From Clostridia bacterium (GTDB taxonomy: Bacteria; Bacillota; Clostridia; UBA1212; UBA1255), in NCBI GenBank assembly GCA_017560765.1, contig JAFZEI010000040.1, forward strand, positions 1-62,583: DNA of 62,583 bases. The letters are read 5' to 3'. The number at the start of each line of letters is the position of its first letter. Within the stretch, counting starts at the first letter, position 1. The position numbers were made by a program, and so were the translations under genes. The notes under the pieces were generated by a model. The model was given only the letters and a program-made list of their open reading frames with translations. It searched no databases and had not been told where the DNA came from. This document shows, piece after piece, positions 9,518-18,209 of this stretch.

Positions 9518-10186
9518 TTAAAAATCCTTTCTGCCGGAGGCCAGAACTGCTGCCGAAACACTCATAGCTCCGTTTTCAAGTAATAATTCTGTACACTCCA
9601 CAATCGTCGAACCGGTTGTAAGAATATCATCAATCAACAAGACATTTTTATTTTTTATTTCACTTTTATTACCGATAAAAAAATATCTTCTTTCTGACAC
9701 TCTTGTATGTCTGTTTTTGTTTCCTGAAGCGTTATCACCCATTTTATTGTCCTTTAAAAGACACTTTATCACAGGAATGCCCTTACATTTAGATATTTCT
9801 TTTACTATTTCAAAAGTCTGGTCGTAACCCCTTTCAGCTAATCTTTTTTTGCTTACAGGTACATAAGTCAAATAATCAATATCTTCAAATCCTCCGTACA
9901 CTTCTATAGCTTTTATTATAAATACGGAAAACGGCTTTGCCATCCATATTTCGCCTTCAAACTTGTATTTTATCACAGCTTTACGCAAAACCCCATTATA
10001 TTTATAAGCACAATAAAAATCTTTATTTTGCGGTAAATAATCTGCAACATCTGTTATTTTATCAAACTTTTCTTTCTCTTGTAAATCAAAACAATTTTCA
10101 CACAACGGAAATGTTTTGTCTTTTTCTGTAGTAACCGTTCCGCACAACGGACACCGCGGCGGAAAAATAAAATCAATCAGCTTCAC
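9518..10186 (-). CDS. comF: ComF-like phosphoribosyltransferase-fold protein
   Basis: This 222-residue protein has an N-terminal four-cysteine zinc finger (CPLC at 12-15, CENC at 29-32). A phosphoribosyltransferase domain follows, with the PRPP loop LIDDILTTGST near 184-194. ComF is needed for natural DNA uptake in Bacillus and Haemophilus, but its homologues are widespread in species not known to be competent. The start is GTG at 10186, overlapping recD2 by 14 bases. Pairing with recD2 fits a DNA-metabolism role. Confidence 0.9.
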   Translation of the reverse strand: MKLIDFIFPPRCPLCGTVTTEKDKTFPLCENCFDLQEKEKFDKITDVADYLPQNKDFYCAYKYNGVLRKAVIKYKFEGEIWMAKPFSVFIIKAIEVYGGFEDIDYLTYVPVSKKRLAERGYDQTFEIVKEISKCKGIPVIKCLLKDNKMGDNASGNKNRHTRVSERRYFFIGNKSEIKNKNVLLIDDILTTGSTIVECTELLLENGAMSVSAAVLASGRKDF

Positions 10187-12389
10187 TGTCTATCATCCCA
10201 CAAAGTCCCGTAAAGCGTAATTGGTGTCTGTCATTTTCCGTCATATATTTAACTTGCTCCCTTGTTCCCACAATAACTACCATTTTTTTTGCTCTTGTTA
10301 TTGCAGTATAAAGAATATTTCTCGTCATAAGTACAGAAGGATTACCAACTAAGGGTAACACACAATACGGAAATTCACTTCCTTGACTTTTATGAACTGT
10401 AATTGCATAACAATGCTCCAACTGTCTCAATTCATTAAAATTATATATTGCGCATCTATCATCATCAAACAAAACAATAAGCTCTCTTGCCTTGTCATCT
10501 ATACTTAATATTTCACCCATTTCACCGTTAAAAATGCCTTCACCATCACTTTCCGGCCTGTCTTTTTTATACCATTTAATATGATAATTGTTTTTGATCT
10601 GCATAATCCGATCGCCTTCTCTATAAACAGTATCTTCAAGCGCAACTTCTTTTTTGTACTTTTCTTGAGGATTTAATTTATCTTGAAGTAAAAAATTAGT
10701 ATTAATACTGCCGGCAGGTCCCTTTTTTGACGGAATCAGTACTTGAATATCCTTAATTGGATCTATGCCGTATGCTTCAGGCAATCTTTTTGTAACAAGC
10801 TCAACCACAGCATTAGAACATTCATCAGCAGTATTCCGTCCGACTATGAAAAAATCACCACCCTTTGTATTAAGTTCGGGCATCTCTCCTTTATTGATTT
10901 TGTGTGCGTTTAAAGTAATAAGGCTTTTATTTTCTTGTCTGTATATAATCGAAAGTGTAACAACAGGAAATCTTTCTGATTCAATTATATCATGCAACAC
11001 ATTTCCGGGGCCGACTGACGGCAACTGATCCTTATCTCCAACTAAAATAAGCTGAATATTATTAGGTAATGCCTTAAGTAAATGATACATTAAAAGTGTA
11101 TCTACCATAGAAAGTTCATCTATAATAACAACATCTGCCTCTATAGGATTATTTTCATTACGCTTGAATGTGAGTTTTGAATCGTCCTCACTTTCATCTC
11201 CCGAAAACTCAAGCATTCTGTGAATTGTTTTTGCAGAAACACCGCAAGCCTCTGTCATTCTTTTTGCTGCTCGTCCCGTAGGAGCTGCCAAAAAACATTT
11301 ACGTTTACAAGAATTAAAGAAATGAACCAAAGCTCTGATGATAGTAGTTTTTCCCGTGCCCGGTCCGCCTGTAATAATTGTAAGTCCGTTTTTACCGGCT
11401 TGCTTTATGGCTGAAATCTGATTATCATCAAGCTCATAACCGGAAAAGTCAGAAAATTGTTTTATACTCGTAGAAAAATTATTTTCATCAATAGAAAATT
11501 CATCATTGTTAATTTGCAACAATCTTTTTGCTATATATTTTTCACAACCAAACATATATGACAGATAAACATTTTTTTTGCCATCTGTTCCATGACATAT
11601 ATTAACTTTAGAAAGTATGTCCAGTTCATCAATATAAGGTGCAATAATATTTTTATCAATTTGTAAAAGATCAGCACACTCATATTCAAGCATTTCAAAA
11701 GGCAAATACACATGGCCAAATTGAGTCGCCTTTTTTAAACAGTAAATAATACCGGCATAAATTCTTGAAGAAAAATCGTAACCCAAGCCCATTGCCATAC
11801 CAATCTTATCCACTGTTTTAAAACCAACTTCAGGTATATCATCTATCAAAACATAAGGATCTTTTTCTATGACGGAAACTGCTGTGCCGCCATATTTTTG
11901 ATATGCTCTTACAGCAAGTTTAGCTCCCACACCATATTTGTTAAAGTATGAAATAATATCACTCATTTGAAAGTGCTCTTGGAAGGCTGTAGCTATCTTC
12001 ATTGCTTTATTATGAGAAATACCCTTTATTTCACTAAGTCTCTCCGGAGAGTTTAATATTATATCGTATGTATCAGACCCAAATGCAGATACAATCAAAC
12101 TTGCTGTTGCATTACCAACACCTGAAATCAATCCGGATGCAAGAAATGCTTCCATATCCTCGCAAGTTTTCGGTATTTCTTTTTCAAATGAGTTCACATT
12201 AAATTGCTCACCATAAATATTATGCGTAACCCATATCCCTTCAACTTTAACAGTTTCTCCAATTTGTAAAAAAGGTAAATTTCCCTTAATGACAACTAAA
12301 TCGCTGTCCGTTTCAAGTTCACATATCTTAAAACCGCTTTCTTCATTTTGAAATATTATATCCGCAATAATACCTCTTAATGTTTCCAC
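10173..12389 (-). CDS. recD2: RecD2-type ATP-dependent helicase
   Basis: A stand-alone superfamily 1B 5'-3' helicase of 738 residues. The long N-terminal region carries helix-hairpin-helix DNA-binding repeats (about 85-200). The motor has Walker A TGGPGTGKTT, motif II IIDELSM, motif III GDKDQLPSVGPG and a C-terminal TVHKSQGSEF with TRAK. RecD2 acts in repair and fork maintenance in bacteria that have AddAB rather than RecBCD. I chose the GTG at 12389 because AGGAGG lies 5 bases upstream. An overlapping ATG one base earlier is out of frame and stops after four codons. Confidence 0.95.
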   Translation of the reverse strand: METLRGIIADIIFQNEESGFKICELETDSDLVVIKGNLPFLQIGETVKVEGIWVTHNIYGEQFNVNSFEKEIPKTCEDMEAFLASGLISGVGNATASLIVSAFGSDTYDIILNSPERLSEIKGISHNKAMKIATAFQEHFQMSDIISYFNKYGVGAKLAVRAYQKYGGTAVSVIEKDPYVLIDDIPEVGFKTVDKIGMAMGLGYDFSSRIYAGIIYCLKKATQFGHVYLPFEMLEYECADLLQIDKNIIAPYIDELDILSKVNICHGTDGKKNVYLSYMFGCEKYIAKRLLQINNDEFSIDENNFSTSIKQFSDFSGYELDDNQISAIKQAGKNGLTIITGGPGTGKTTIIRALVHFFNSCKRKCFLAAPTGRAAKRMTEACGVSAKTIHRMLEFSGDESEDDSKLTFKRNENNPIEADVVIIDELSMVDTLLMYHLLKALPNNIQLILVGDKDQLPSVGPGNVLHDIIESERFPVVTLSIIYRQENKSLITLNAHKINKGEMPELNTKGGDFFIVGRNTADECSNAVVELVTKRLPEAYGIDPIKDIQVLIPSKKGPAGSINTNFLLQDKLNPQEKYKKEVALEDTVYREGDRIMQIKNNYHIKWYKKDRPESDGEGIFNGEMGEILSIDDKARELIVLFDDDRCAIYNFNELRQLEHCYAITVHKSQGSEFPYCVLPLVGNPSVLMTRNILYTAITRAKKMVVIVGTREQVKYMTENDRHQLRFTGLCGMIDSEAD

Positions 12390-12393
12390 ATAA

Positions 12394-12400
12394 ACCTCCT
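12394..12400 (-). promoter_or_regulatory. Ribosome binding site fixing the recD2 GTG start
   Basis: AGGAGGT on the minus strand precedes GTG at 12389 by four bases. The nearby ATG at 12390 is out of frame and soon closed, so this site supports the GTG start. Confidence 0.7.
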
Positions 12401-12416
12401 GTAACAAATTTCAATA

Positions 12417-12444
12417 CCGGAGCATAAAATATATTATGCTCCGG
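12417..12444 (-). repeat. Perfect 11-bp inverted repeat between ftsH and recD2
   Basis: The arms CCGGAGCATAA and TTATGCTCCGG pair perfectly around a six-base loop. On the minus strand the hairpin is followed by TATTGAAATTTG rather than a clean T run. It could be a weak terminator after ftsH or a leader hairpin in front of recD2, ending 16 bases before its ribosome binding site. Confidence 0.55.
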
Positions 12445-12508
12445 AAATGAAAGGATTGTCTGCTTATGGATGCTTTTTATATAATAATGATTATCTTACT
12501 GGAAGCAA

Positions 12509-14332
12509 TTATACATCTATTGCTTCTGGTTCACTCATGAGTCTTTCAAACTCTTCTCCTTCAATTCTTTCCTTTTCTAAAAGAATGCGGGAGATAGAAT
12601 TAAGTTTATTGATATTATCCTTTAATACAGATTTTACTTTGTCATAAGCATTGTCAATTATCAATTTAACTTCTCTATCAATTGCAGCCGCTGTTTCTTC
12701 GCTGTAATTTCGCGTATGACCGTAATCTTTACCGATAAATACTTCTCCGCCGTCATCAAAAACAAGGTTTCCGATACTCTCACTCATGCCATACTTTGCA
12801 ACCATATTATGTGCAACGCTATTGGCACGTTTGAGATCAGACGAAGCACCTGTACTTACCTCATTAAGAAGAATATCCTCAGCTGCCTTGCCACCAAGAC
12901 AAACCATAATTTCCTCAACAAGTTGTGAACGAGTCATATATGAAGTATCCTCTTCAGGCCTATGAGCTGTATAACCGCCTGCAGTACCCGCCGGTATAAT
13001 AGAAATTCTATCGACTTTATTAGTTGATGACAAAAGCTTTACAGCAATGGCATGGCCAACTTCGTGGAGTGCAGTAACCCACTTATCCTTCTCTGTCATT
13101 ACGCGGCTTTTCTTTTCGGGACCAACTATCACACGGAATGTAGCTTCTTTAATTTGCTCATTACCGATTGTCTCTTTACGATCTCTTGCCGCAAGAAGAG
13201 CTGCCTCATTTAAAAGATTTTCTAAATCTGCAGCAGTAAAACCGGAAGTGATTTTGGCCACATCACCAAGATCAACACCATCTTCAAGAGGTTTATTCTT
13301 TGCATGGACATTAAGAATTTCTTCTCTTGCTTTTATATCCGGATAACCAACAACTATCTTTCTGTCAAATCTTCCCGGTCTTGTAAGTGCAGGATCAAGT
13401 ATATCAGGTCTGTTTGTAGCAGCAATAACAATGACTCCTTCGTTAATGCCAAAACCATCCATTTCAACAAGAAGCTGATTCAAAGTCTGCTCTCTTTCGT
13501 CATGTCCGCCACCTACGCCTGCTCCTCTGTGACGACCAACAGCATCTATCTCATCTATAAAAACAAGACATGGCGAATTTTTCTTAGCTTGTTCAAATAA
13601 ATCTCGAACTCTTGATGCACCAACTCCTACATACATTTCGACAAAGTCAGAACCGCTGATAGAAAAGAACGGTACACCTGCCTCACCGGCAACTGCTTTT
13701 GCAAGATATGTTTTACCTGTTCCCGGAGGGCCTACCATTAAAACACCCTTCGGAATTCTTGCGCCCAACAATGAATACTGCTTGGGATTCTTAAGGAATG
13801 ATACAAGCTCCATCATTTCTTCTTTTTCTTCTTTTGCACCGGCAACGTGCTCAAAAGTAATTTTGCTTGTTGTGTACAGTCTGGCACGGCTTTTGCCAAA
13901 ATTCATGGACTTATTGCCACCCTGGCCCTGTCCGAGCATTACATACATAAATATGAAGAACACGATAACCAATAAAATATAAGGAAGAAGAGTAACTACA
14001 AAAGGAACATCTTGCACTTTATTTTTATATTCAACATTTCTGCCATTAGAAATCTCGTCCAACATCATTTTGTCAAAGTTTTCTAATGATTTGATTCGTA
14101 AAATATACTTACCTTCGCCTAATTTTTCGTCACTTGCACTTTTCTCTTTAAGAATAAGAGTCGCAGTATTATCGTTAATTTCTACAGATTTAATATTTTC
14201 TGCTCTAAGTTCACGGATGAACTCTGTATATGTTATTTCCTGTGGTGTTATAAGTGATGTAACAAGAACTATAACAAGAACCACAAGACCCAATATAACA
14301 ATATACGGTGAAATTGTTCTCAGAAGTTTCAA
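12509..14332 (-). CDS. ftsH: ATP-dependent zinc metalloprotease FtsH
   Basis: A membrane-bound AAA+ protease that degrades damaged membrane proteins and regulators. The 607 residues show two N-terminal transmembrane helices (about 8-29 and 108-130) around an extracytoplasmic domain. They are followed by the AAA module with Walker A GPPGTGKT and the SRH arginines (TRPGRFDR), then the zinc motif HEVGH. The start is TTG at 14332, supported by AGGAGG eight bases upstream. It closes the tilS-hpt-ftsH block that is common in Firmicutes. Confidence 0.97.
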   Translation of the reverse strand: MKLLRTISPYIVILGLVVLVIVLVTSLITPQEITYTEFIRELRAENIKSVEINDNTATLILKEKSASDEKLGEGKYILRIKSLENFDKMMLDEISNGRNVEYKNKVQDVPFVVTLLPYILLVIVFFIFMYVMLGQGQGGNKSMNFGKSRARLYTTSKITFEHVAGAKEEKEEMMELVSFLKNPKQYSLLGARIPKGVLMVGPPGTGKTYLAKAVAGEAGVPFFSISGSDFVEMYVGVGASRVRDLFEQAKKNSPCLVFIDEIDAVGRHRGAGVGGGHDEREQTLNQLLVEMDGFGINEGVIVIAATNRPDILDPALTRPGRFDRKIVVGYPDIKAREEILNVHAKNKPLEDGVDLGDVAKITSGFTAADLENLLNEAALLAARDRKETIGNEQIKEATFRVIVGPEKKSRVMTEKDKWVTALHEVGHAIAVKLLSSTNKVDRISIIPAGTAGGYTAHRPEEDTSYMTRSQLVEEIMVCLGGKAAEDILLNEVSTGASSDLKRANSVAHNMVAKYGMSESIGNLVFDDGGEVFIGKDYGHTRNYSEETAAAIDREVKLIIDNAYDKVKSVLKDNINKLNSISRILLEKERIEGEEFERLMSEPEAIDV

Positions 14333-14340
14333 AAAAGTGT

Positions 14341-14346
14341 CCTCCT
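14341..14346 (-). promoter_or_regulatory. Ribosome binding site fixing the ftsH TTG start
   Basis: AGGAGG on the minus strand lies eight bases before TTG AAA CTT at 14332, deciding a TTG initiation codon for ftsH. Confidence 0.7.
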
Positions 14347-14350
14347 TTAA

Positions 14351-14908
14351 TTATTTATAAACCTTCTCATCCAATTCATACAGATCATGAAGATTTCTCA
14401 AAATACCATCATAATCAAGGCCGTAACCAACAACATACTTGTCCGGAATAGTAATTCCCGTGTACTCAGCTGTAAGCTCAACCTTTCTTCTATCCGGCTT
14501 ATCAAAAGCTGTACATATCTTAAGACTTAATGGATTTCTTGCAGAGAACATCTCTTTAAGATATGTAAGTGTAAGTCCGGAATCAATTATATCTTCAACT
14601 ATAATAACATGTTTATCATTAAGCGGCACATCTATATCCTTAATAAGACGAACAACGCCTGATGTCTTCGTTGACGAGCCATAGCTTGAGACTGCAATAA
14701 AATCCATTTCTATAGGAATTTTAATTTCTCTGACCAAATCAGCCATGAAAACAAATCCACCCTTAAGCACACCGATGAGAATCAATTTTTTACCTTTATA
14801 ATCCTCTGTTATGCGCCTGCCCAGATCTTTTACCATTTCTTGTATTCTTTCTTTAGAAACGAGAACATCGCCTAAATATTCACTTATTTCCCTCGTTTTA
14901 TCCATCAT
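14351..14908 (-). CDS. hpt: Hypoxanthine phosphoribosyltransferase
   Basis: This enzyme salvages hypoxanthine (and often guanine) to the nucleotide using PRPP. The 185 residues contain the PRPP-binding motif VIIVEDIIDSGLT near the middle and the base-binding aspartate region DYDGILRN close to the C terminus. The length is typical. Two in-frame ATGs (14908, 14905) follow a GGAGG site; I kept the first, which overlaps the tilS stop. It is translationally coupled to tilS and lies 18 bases before ftsH. Confidence 0.95.
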   Translation of the reverse strand: MMDKTREISEYLGDVLVSKERIQEMVKDLGRRITEDYKGKKLILIGVLKGGFVFMADLVREIKIPIEMDFIAVSSYGSSTKTSGVVRLIKDIDVPLNDKHVIIVEDIIDSGLTLTYLKEMFSARNPLSLKICTAFDKPDRRKVELTAEYTGITIPDKYVVGYGLDYDGILRNLHDLYELDEKVYK

Positions 14909-16335
14909 GTTTCCTCCGTTTTAGAAATATGTTTTATTATTATAACACGAGTTGTATTTTTATCAATAGGTGCAATATTGCTTCTTCCTACACCCGGTAT
15001 CCATAATATACAATTATCCATAACAACAAACTCAATAAAAGCTCTTTCAAAAGTACCTATCCTGTTATCAATCAAATATTTTCTTACATTTTTGTGCCCT
15101 GACATACCGAAAGGAGAAAATGAAAAGTCACTTACATCTCCGCGAATTATTTTAATCTTATCAATAAAGTCACAACCGAAAAGCTTTTCAAGCATGTCAC
15201 CGTCGAAATATTCCATAGTAGAAAATTCATGAATATCTAATATAAAATCAGTGCGTGCAACTTCAGAAATCTCAATTTTGGAGTCAAACGCAGCTTTAGG
15301 CGTCATCACACTTTTATGCGAAAAATAAAAGTTACTATATGCAGATACGCAACATACACCCGATCCTATTTCTATAAACTTACCTGAATTATTTCCATTG
15401 ACAAAAGAGCATACCCTTAAAATCATATCCGAATATATTCCCGTATATTCAGGGAAAACACAATTTTTCTTATCATCGCACACTTTTGTAAGGGCAAGCC
15501 TTATTAACCGGTTTTTAATAGCATCATCAAGGACATTAAAAAGACTGCGGTTTATTGCGATTTTATAAAAAGGTTTATTTATTAAGCTACAGCATTTCTC
15601 AAAAGCCTCAAGAGTTACTTTTTGTAAAAACAAACTGTCCGCAGAAGCAGATTCTGACAATTTTAAAATATGTTCGCTAAAATCATCTCCGAAGGCGTCA
15701 CTCAAAAACGGAATGACATCATTCCTTATCAAATTTCTTTTATATTTGTTATCTGCATTTGTACTGTCAAAAACAGGCATAACATTATAATATTTACAAA
15801 CAAATTCAATTTCTTTTCTTGATAAATCAAGCAGTGGTCTAATAATATTTTTCCTTTTATATGAAATACCTTTTAAACCATCTATAGAAGTACCTCTTGA
15901 TATATTGTGAAGAATTGTTTCTACTTTATCACTTTTATTATGAGCTACGGCGATAAAAATTTTCCCTGTGTATTTAGTTGCTGTTAGATTCAAAAAATCA
16001 TATCTGAGCTTTCTCGCAGCAGCTTCCAATCCGATTCCTTCACTTTTTGCATATGCGGGAACATCAGCTTCTGCACATTCAAATTGCACACCGATTTTTG
16101 CCGCCAAACTTTTGGTGAATAATTCATCGCGATCCGCCTCTTCACCTCTGATTTTATGGTTAAAATGTGCACAGATTACTTTGTCTGCTCCAAACAAATC
16201 TTTTAAAAGTAATAACATACAAACTGAATCAGCTCCACCGGAAACTGCAGCAATAATTTTAAAATTTTGTTCTATATCAATGAGACATTTATTAACTATA
16301 CAATCCTTAAAAATTTTTTTAATCTTTGATATCAT
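14905..16335 (-). CDS. tilS: tRNA(Ile) lysidine synthetase TilS
   Basis: TilS attaches lysine to C34 of the CAU-anticodon tRNA-Ile, so it reads AUA. The N-terminal PP-loop motif is SGGADS, followed by the catalytic domain and the TilS C-terminal domain near the end (FGMSGHKNVRKYLID). About 476 residues is normal. A GTG at 16341 is also possible; both have a weak ribosome binding site, and I prefer the ATG at 16335. It follows dnaB by about 15 bases. Confidence 0.95.
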   Translation of the reverse strand: MISKIKKIFKDCIVNKCLIDIEQNFKIIAAVSGGADSVCMLLLLKDLFGADKVICAHFNHKIRGEEADRDELFTKSLAAKIGVQFECAEADVPAYAKSEGIGLEAAARKLRYDFLNLTATKYTGKIFIAVAHNKSDKVETILHNISRGTSIDGLKGISYKRKNIIRPLLDLSRKEIEFVCKYYNVMPVFDSTNADNKYKRNLIRNDVIPFLSDAFGDDFSEHILKLSESASADSLFLQKVTLEAFEKCCSLINKPFYKIAINRSLFNVLDDAIKNRLIRLALTKVCDDKKNCVFPEYTGIYSDMILRVCSFVNGNNSGKFIEIGSGVCCVSAYSNFYFSHKSVMTPKAAFDSKIEISEVARTDFILDIHEFSTMEYFDGDMLEKLFGCDFIDKIKIIRGDVSDFSFSPFGMSGHKNVRKYLIDNRIGTFERAFIEFVVMDNCILWIPGVGRSNIAPIDKNTTRVIIIKHISKTEET

Positions 16336-16350
16336 ATACACACCATATAA

Positions 16351-17703
16351 TCAATTTGTGGGCGATTGAGGTTGTGATGGATTCTTTCCTCCTACAAAGG
16401 ATAAATTTCTAAAAGCCATTCGCGTAGGATCAAATGCTAATTGTACAGTACCGGTAGAACCGTTCCTGTGTTTTCCTATAATAACTTCGGCAACATTTTT
16501 AAATTGCGACTCTTTATTATAGTAATCATCTCTGTATAAAAACATAACAACGTCCGCATCCTGTTCTATCGAACCCGATTCTCTTAAATCACTAAGCATA
16601 GGTCTCTTGTCAGCCCTTTTTTCAACCTCTCTACTAAGCTGCGAACCAACCACAACGGGCACTTCTAACTCTCTTGCCATTACTTTTAACGCTCTTGATA
16701 TATCAGATACCTCATTTTGTCTGCTGTCGGAATATGCACCGCTTTTCATAAGCTGTAAATAGTCAACTATAACCATTTTTATACCCTTTTCAAGCTTAAG
16801 TTTTCTGCATTTTGCTCTGATTGCGCTAACTGTCATATCAGTATTGTCATCAAAATAAATAGGGGCATTACCGAGTGTATCAAAAATTGCAGCAAAATTA
16901 TTCCAATCTTCAGGCGTTAATTGTCCGTTTCTTAGTTTTTCTGATTCAATCCCGGACTCAGTACTTATTAAACGTTTAACAAGTTGTTCATTTGACATTT
17001 CCAAGTTGAATACAGCCACAGGGATATTTTTCTTAACGGCAGCATATTGAGCCAGGTTAAGCATAAAAGCCGTCTTACCCATACCCGGTCTTGCCGCAAT
17101 CATAACTAAATCCGGACTATGCAAACCATAAAGAATTTTATCTAAATCTGTAAATCCTGTAGGAATGCCTGAAATATCTTTTCCTTGAGAGATTTCTGTA
17201 ACTTCTTCAAAAACTCTTGGAAGAACATCAGAAATTTTAACATATGCTTTTGTTGCTCTACCTTGAGATACATCAAAAACAGCTTTTTCTGCTTTTTCAA
17301 GCAAATCATTAATATCGCCATCAGGTGAATACGATGCCTTTGCAATATCTCCGCCTGCTTTTATCAAACGTCTTTGAACTGCTTTATCAGCAATTATAGA
17401 AGCATATTGAAGTGCATTTGATACAATCGGTACATCTTCTGTAAGCGAAATAACGTATTGAGCTCCACCCGCTTTTTCAAGTTCACCGGAGGAAAACAAT
17501 TCCTCTGTTACCGTAATAATATCAATCGGCTTTGATTGCGAAAAAAGACGTACCATGGATTGATAAATAAGACCATGGTCCGCTCTGTAAAAATCTTCAG
17601 GATTTAAAACTTCTATAACATCAAGCATAACGCTTTGATCTATAAGTATTGCTCCCAAAGCTGATTTTTCTGCATCAATATTTTGAGGCGGTAGCATTTT
17701 CAT
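16351..17703 (-). CDS. dnaB: Replicative DNA helicase (DnaB family; DnaC in Bacillus)
   Basis: The hexameric helicase that unwinds DNA at the replication fork. The 450 residues show the N-terminal helical domain (PPQNIDAEKSALGAIL), a linker, and a RecA-like motor with Walker A RPGMGKTA and the DYLQLM segment. AAAGGAAA precedes the ATG at 17703. The rplI-dnaB order is widely conserved in Firmicutes. Confidence 0.97.
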   Translation of the reverse strand: MKMLPPQNIDAEKSALGAILIDQSVMLDVIEVLNPEDFYRADHGLIYQSMVRLFSQSKPIDIITVTEELFSSGELEKAGGAQYVISLTEDVPIVSNALQYASIIADKAVQRRLIKAGGDIAKASYSPDGDINDLLEKAEKAVFDVSQGRATKAYVKISDVLPRVFEEVTEISQGKDISGIPTGFTDLDKILYGLHSPDLVMIAARPGMGKTAFMLNLAQYAAVKKNIPVAVFNLEMSNEQLVKRLISTESGIESEKLRNGQLTPEDWNNFAAIFDTLGNAPIYFDDNTDMTVSAIRAKCRKLKLEKGIKMVIVDYLQLMKSGAYSDSRQNEVSDISRALKVMARELEVPVVVGSQLSREVEKRADKRPMLSDLRESGSIEQDADVVMFLYRDDYYNKESQFKNVAEVIIGKHRNGSTGTVQLAFDPTRMAFRNLSFVGGKNPSQPQSPTN

Positions 17704-17729
17704 AAAAAAACATTTCCTTTTAATTAAAA

Positions 17730-18173
17730 TTAAATAACAATGTTAACAATAACACTTGTTATAACGCCGGTATATATTCTTATTTCCACTTTATGTTCTC
17801 CCGCTGTTTTTATAGGATCACTCAAGTTAATTTTTTTCTTATCAATATCAATCTTATACTGATTTTTTATTGCATCAGCAATATCCTTACCTGAAATTGC
17901 ACCAAAAAGTTTGCCGCTTTCTCCTGCTTTTGCCTTAATAGTAATCACCTTACCGTCAAGTTTTGCAGCAAACTCCTTTGCTGTATCAAGTTCCCTTTGT
18001 TTTTTGTCGGCAGCTGCTTTTTGCTTGTTTACAGTTTCATTTACATTACCCGACGTAGCTTCAACTGCAATTCCTCTCGGAATAAGATAATTTTTAGCAT
18101 ATCCGTCACTGGCGTTAACTATCTCATCTTTTTTTCCTAATCCTTTAACATCCTGTTTTAAAATTACTTTCAT
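17730..18173 (-). CDS. rplI: 50S ribosomal protein L9
   Basis: L9 binds 23S rRNA near the L1 stalk. The protein starts MKVILKQDVKGLGKK and has the conserved NYLIPRGIA. It has the usual two domains joined by a long helix and 147 residues. The ATG at 18173 has CGGAGG seven bases upstream; the frame stays open 24 bases further but without a site. It is placed between gdpP and dnaB, as in many Firmicutes. Confidence 0.97.
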   Translation of the reverse strand: MKVILKQDVKGLGKKDEIVNASDGYAKNYLIPRGIAVEATSGNVNETVNKQKAAADKKQRELDTAKEFAAKLDGKVITIKAKAGESGKLFGAISGKDIADAIKNQYKIDIDKKKINLSDPIKTAGEHKVEIRIYTGVITSVIVNIVI

Positions 18174-18209
18174 TTTATAAACCTCCGTATAACACAAATT
18201 AAAATTATT

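Noticed and set aside
12417-12444. Strong rho-independent terminator after ftsH
   Set aside because: The stem is perfect, but neither strand has a proper T run. I report it only as an inverted repeat.
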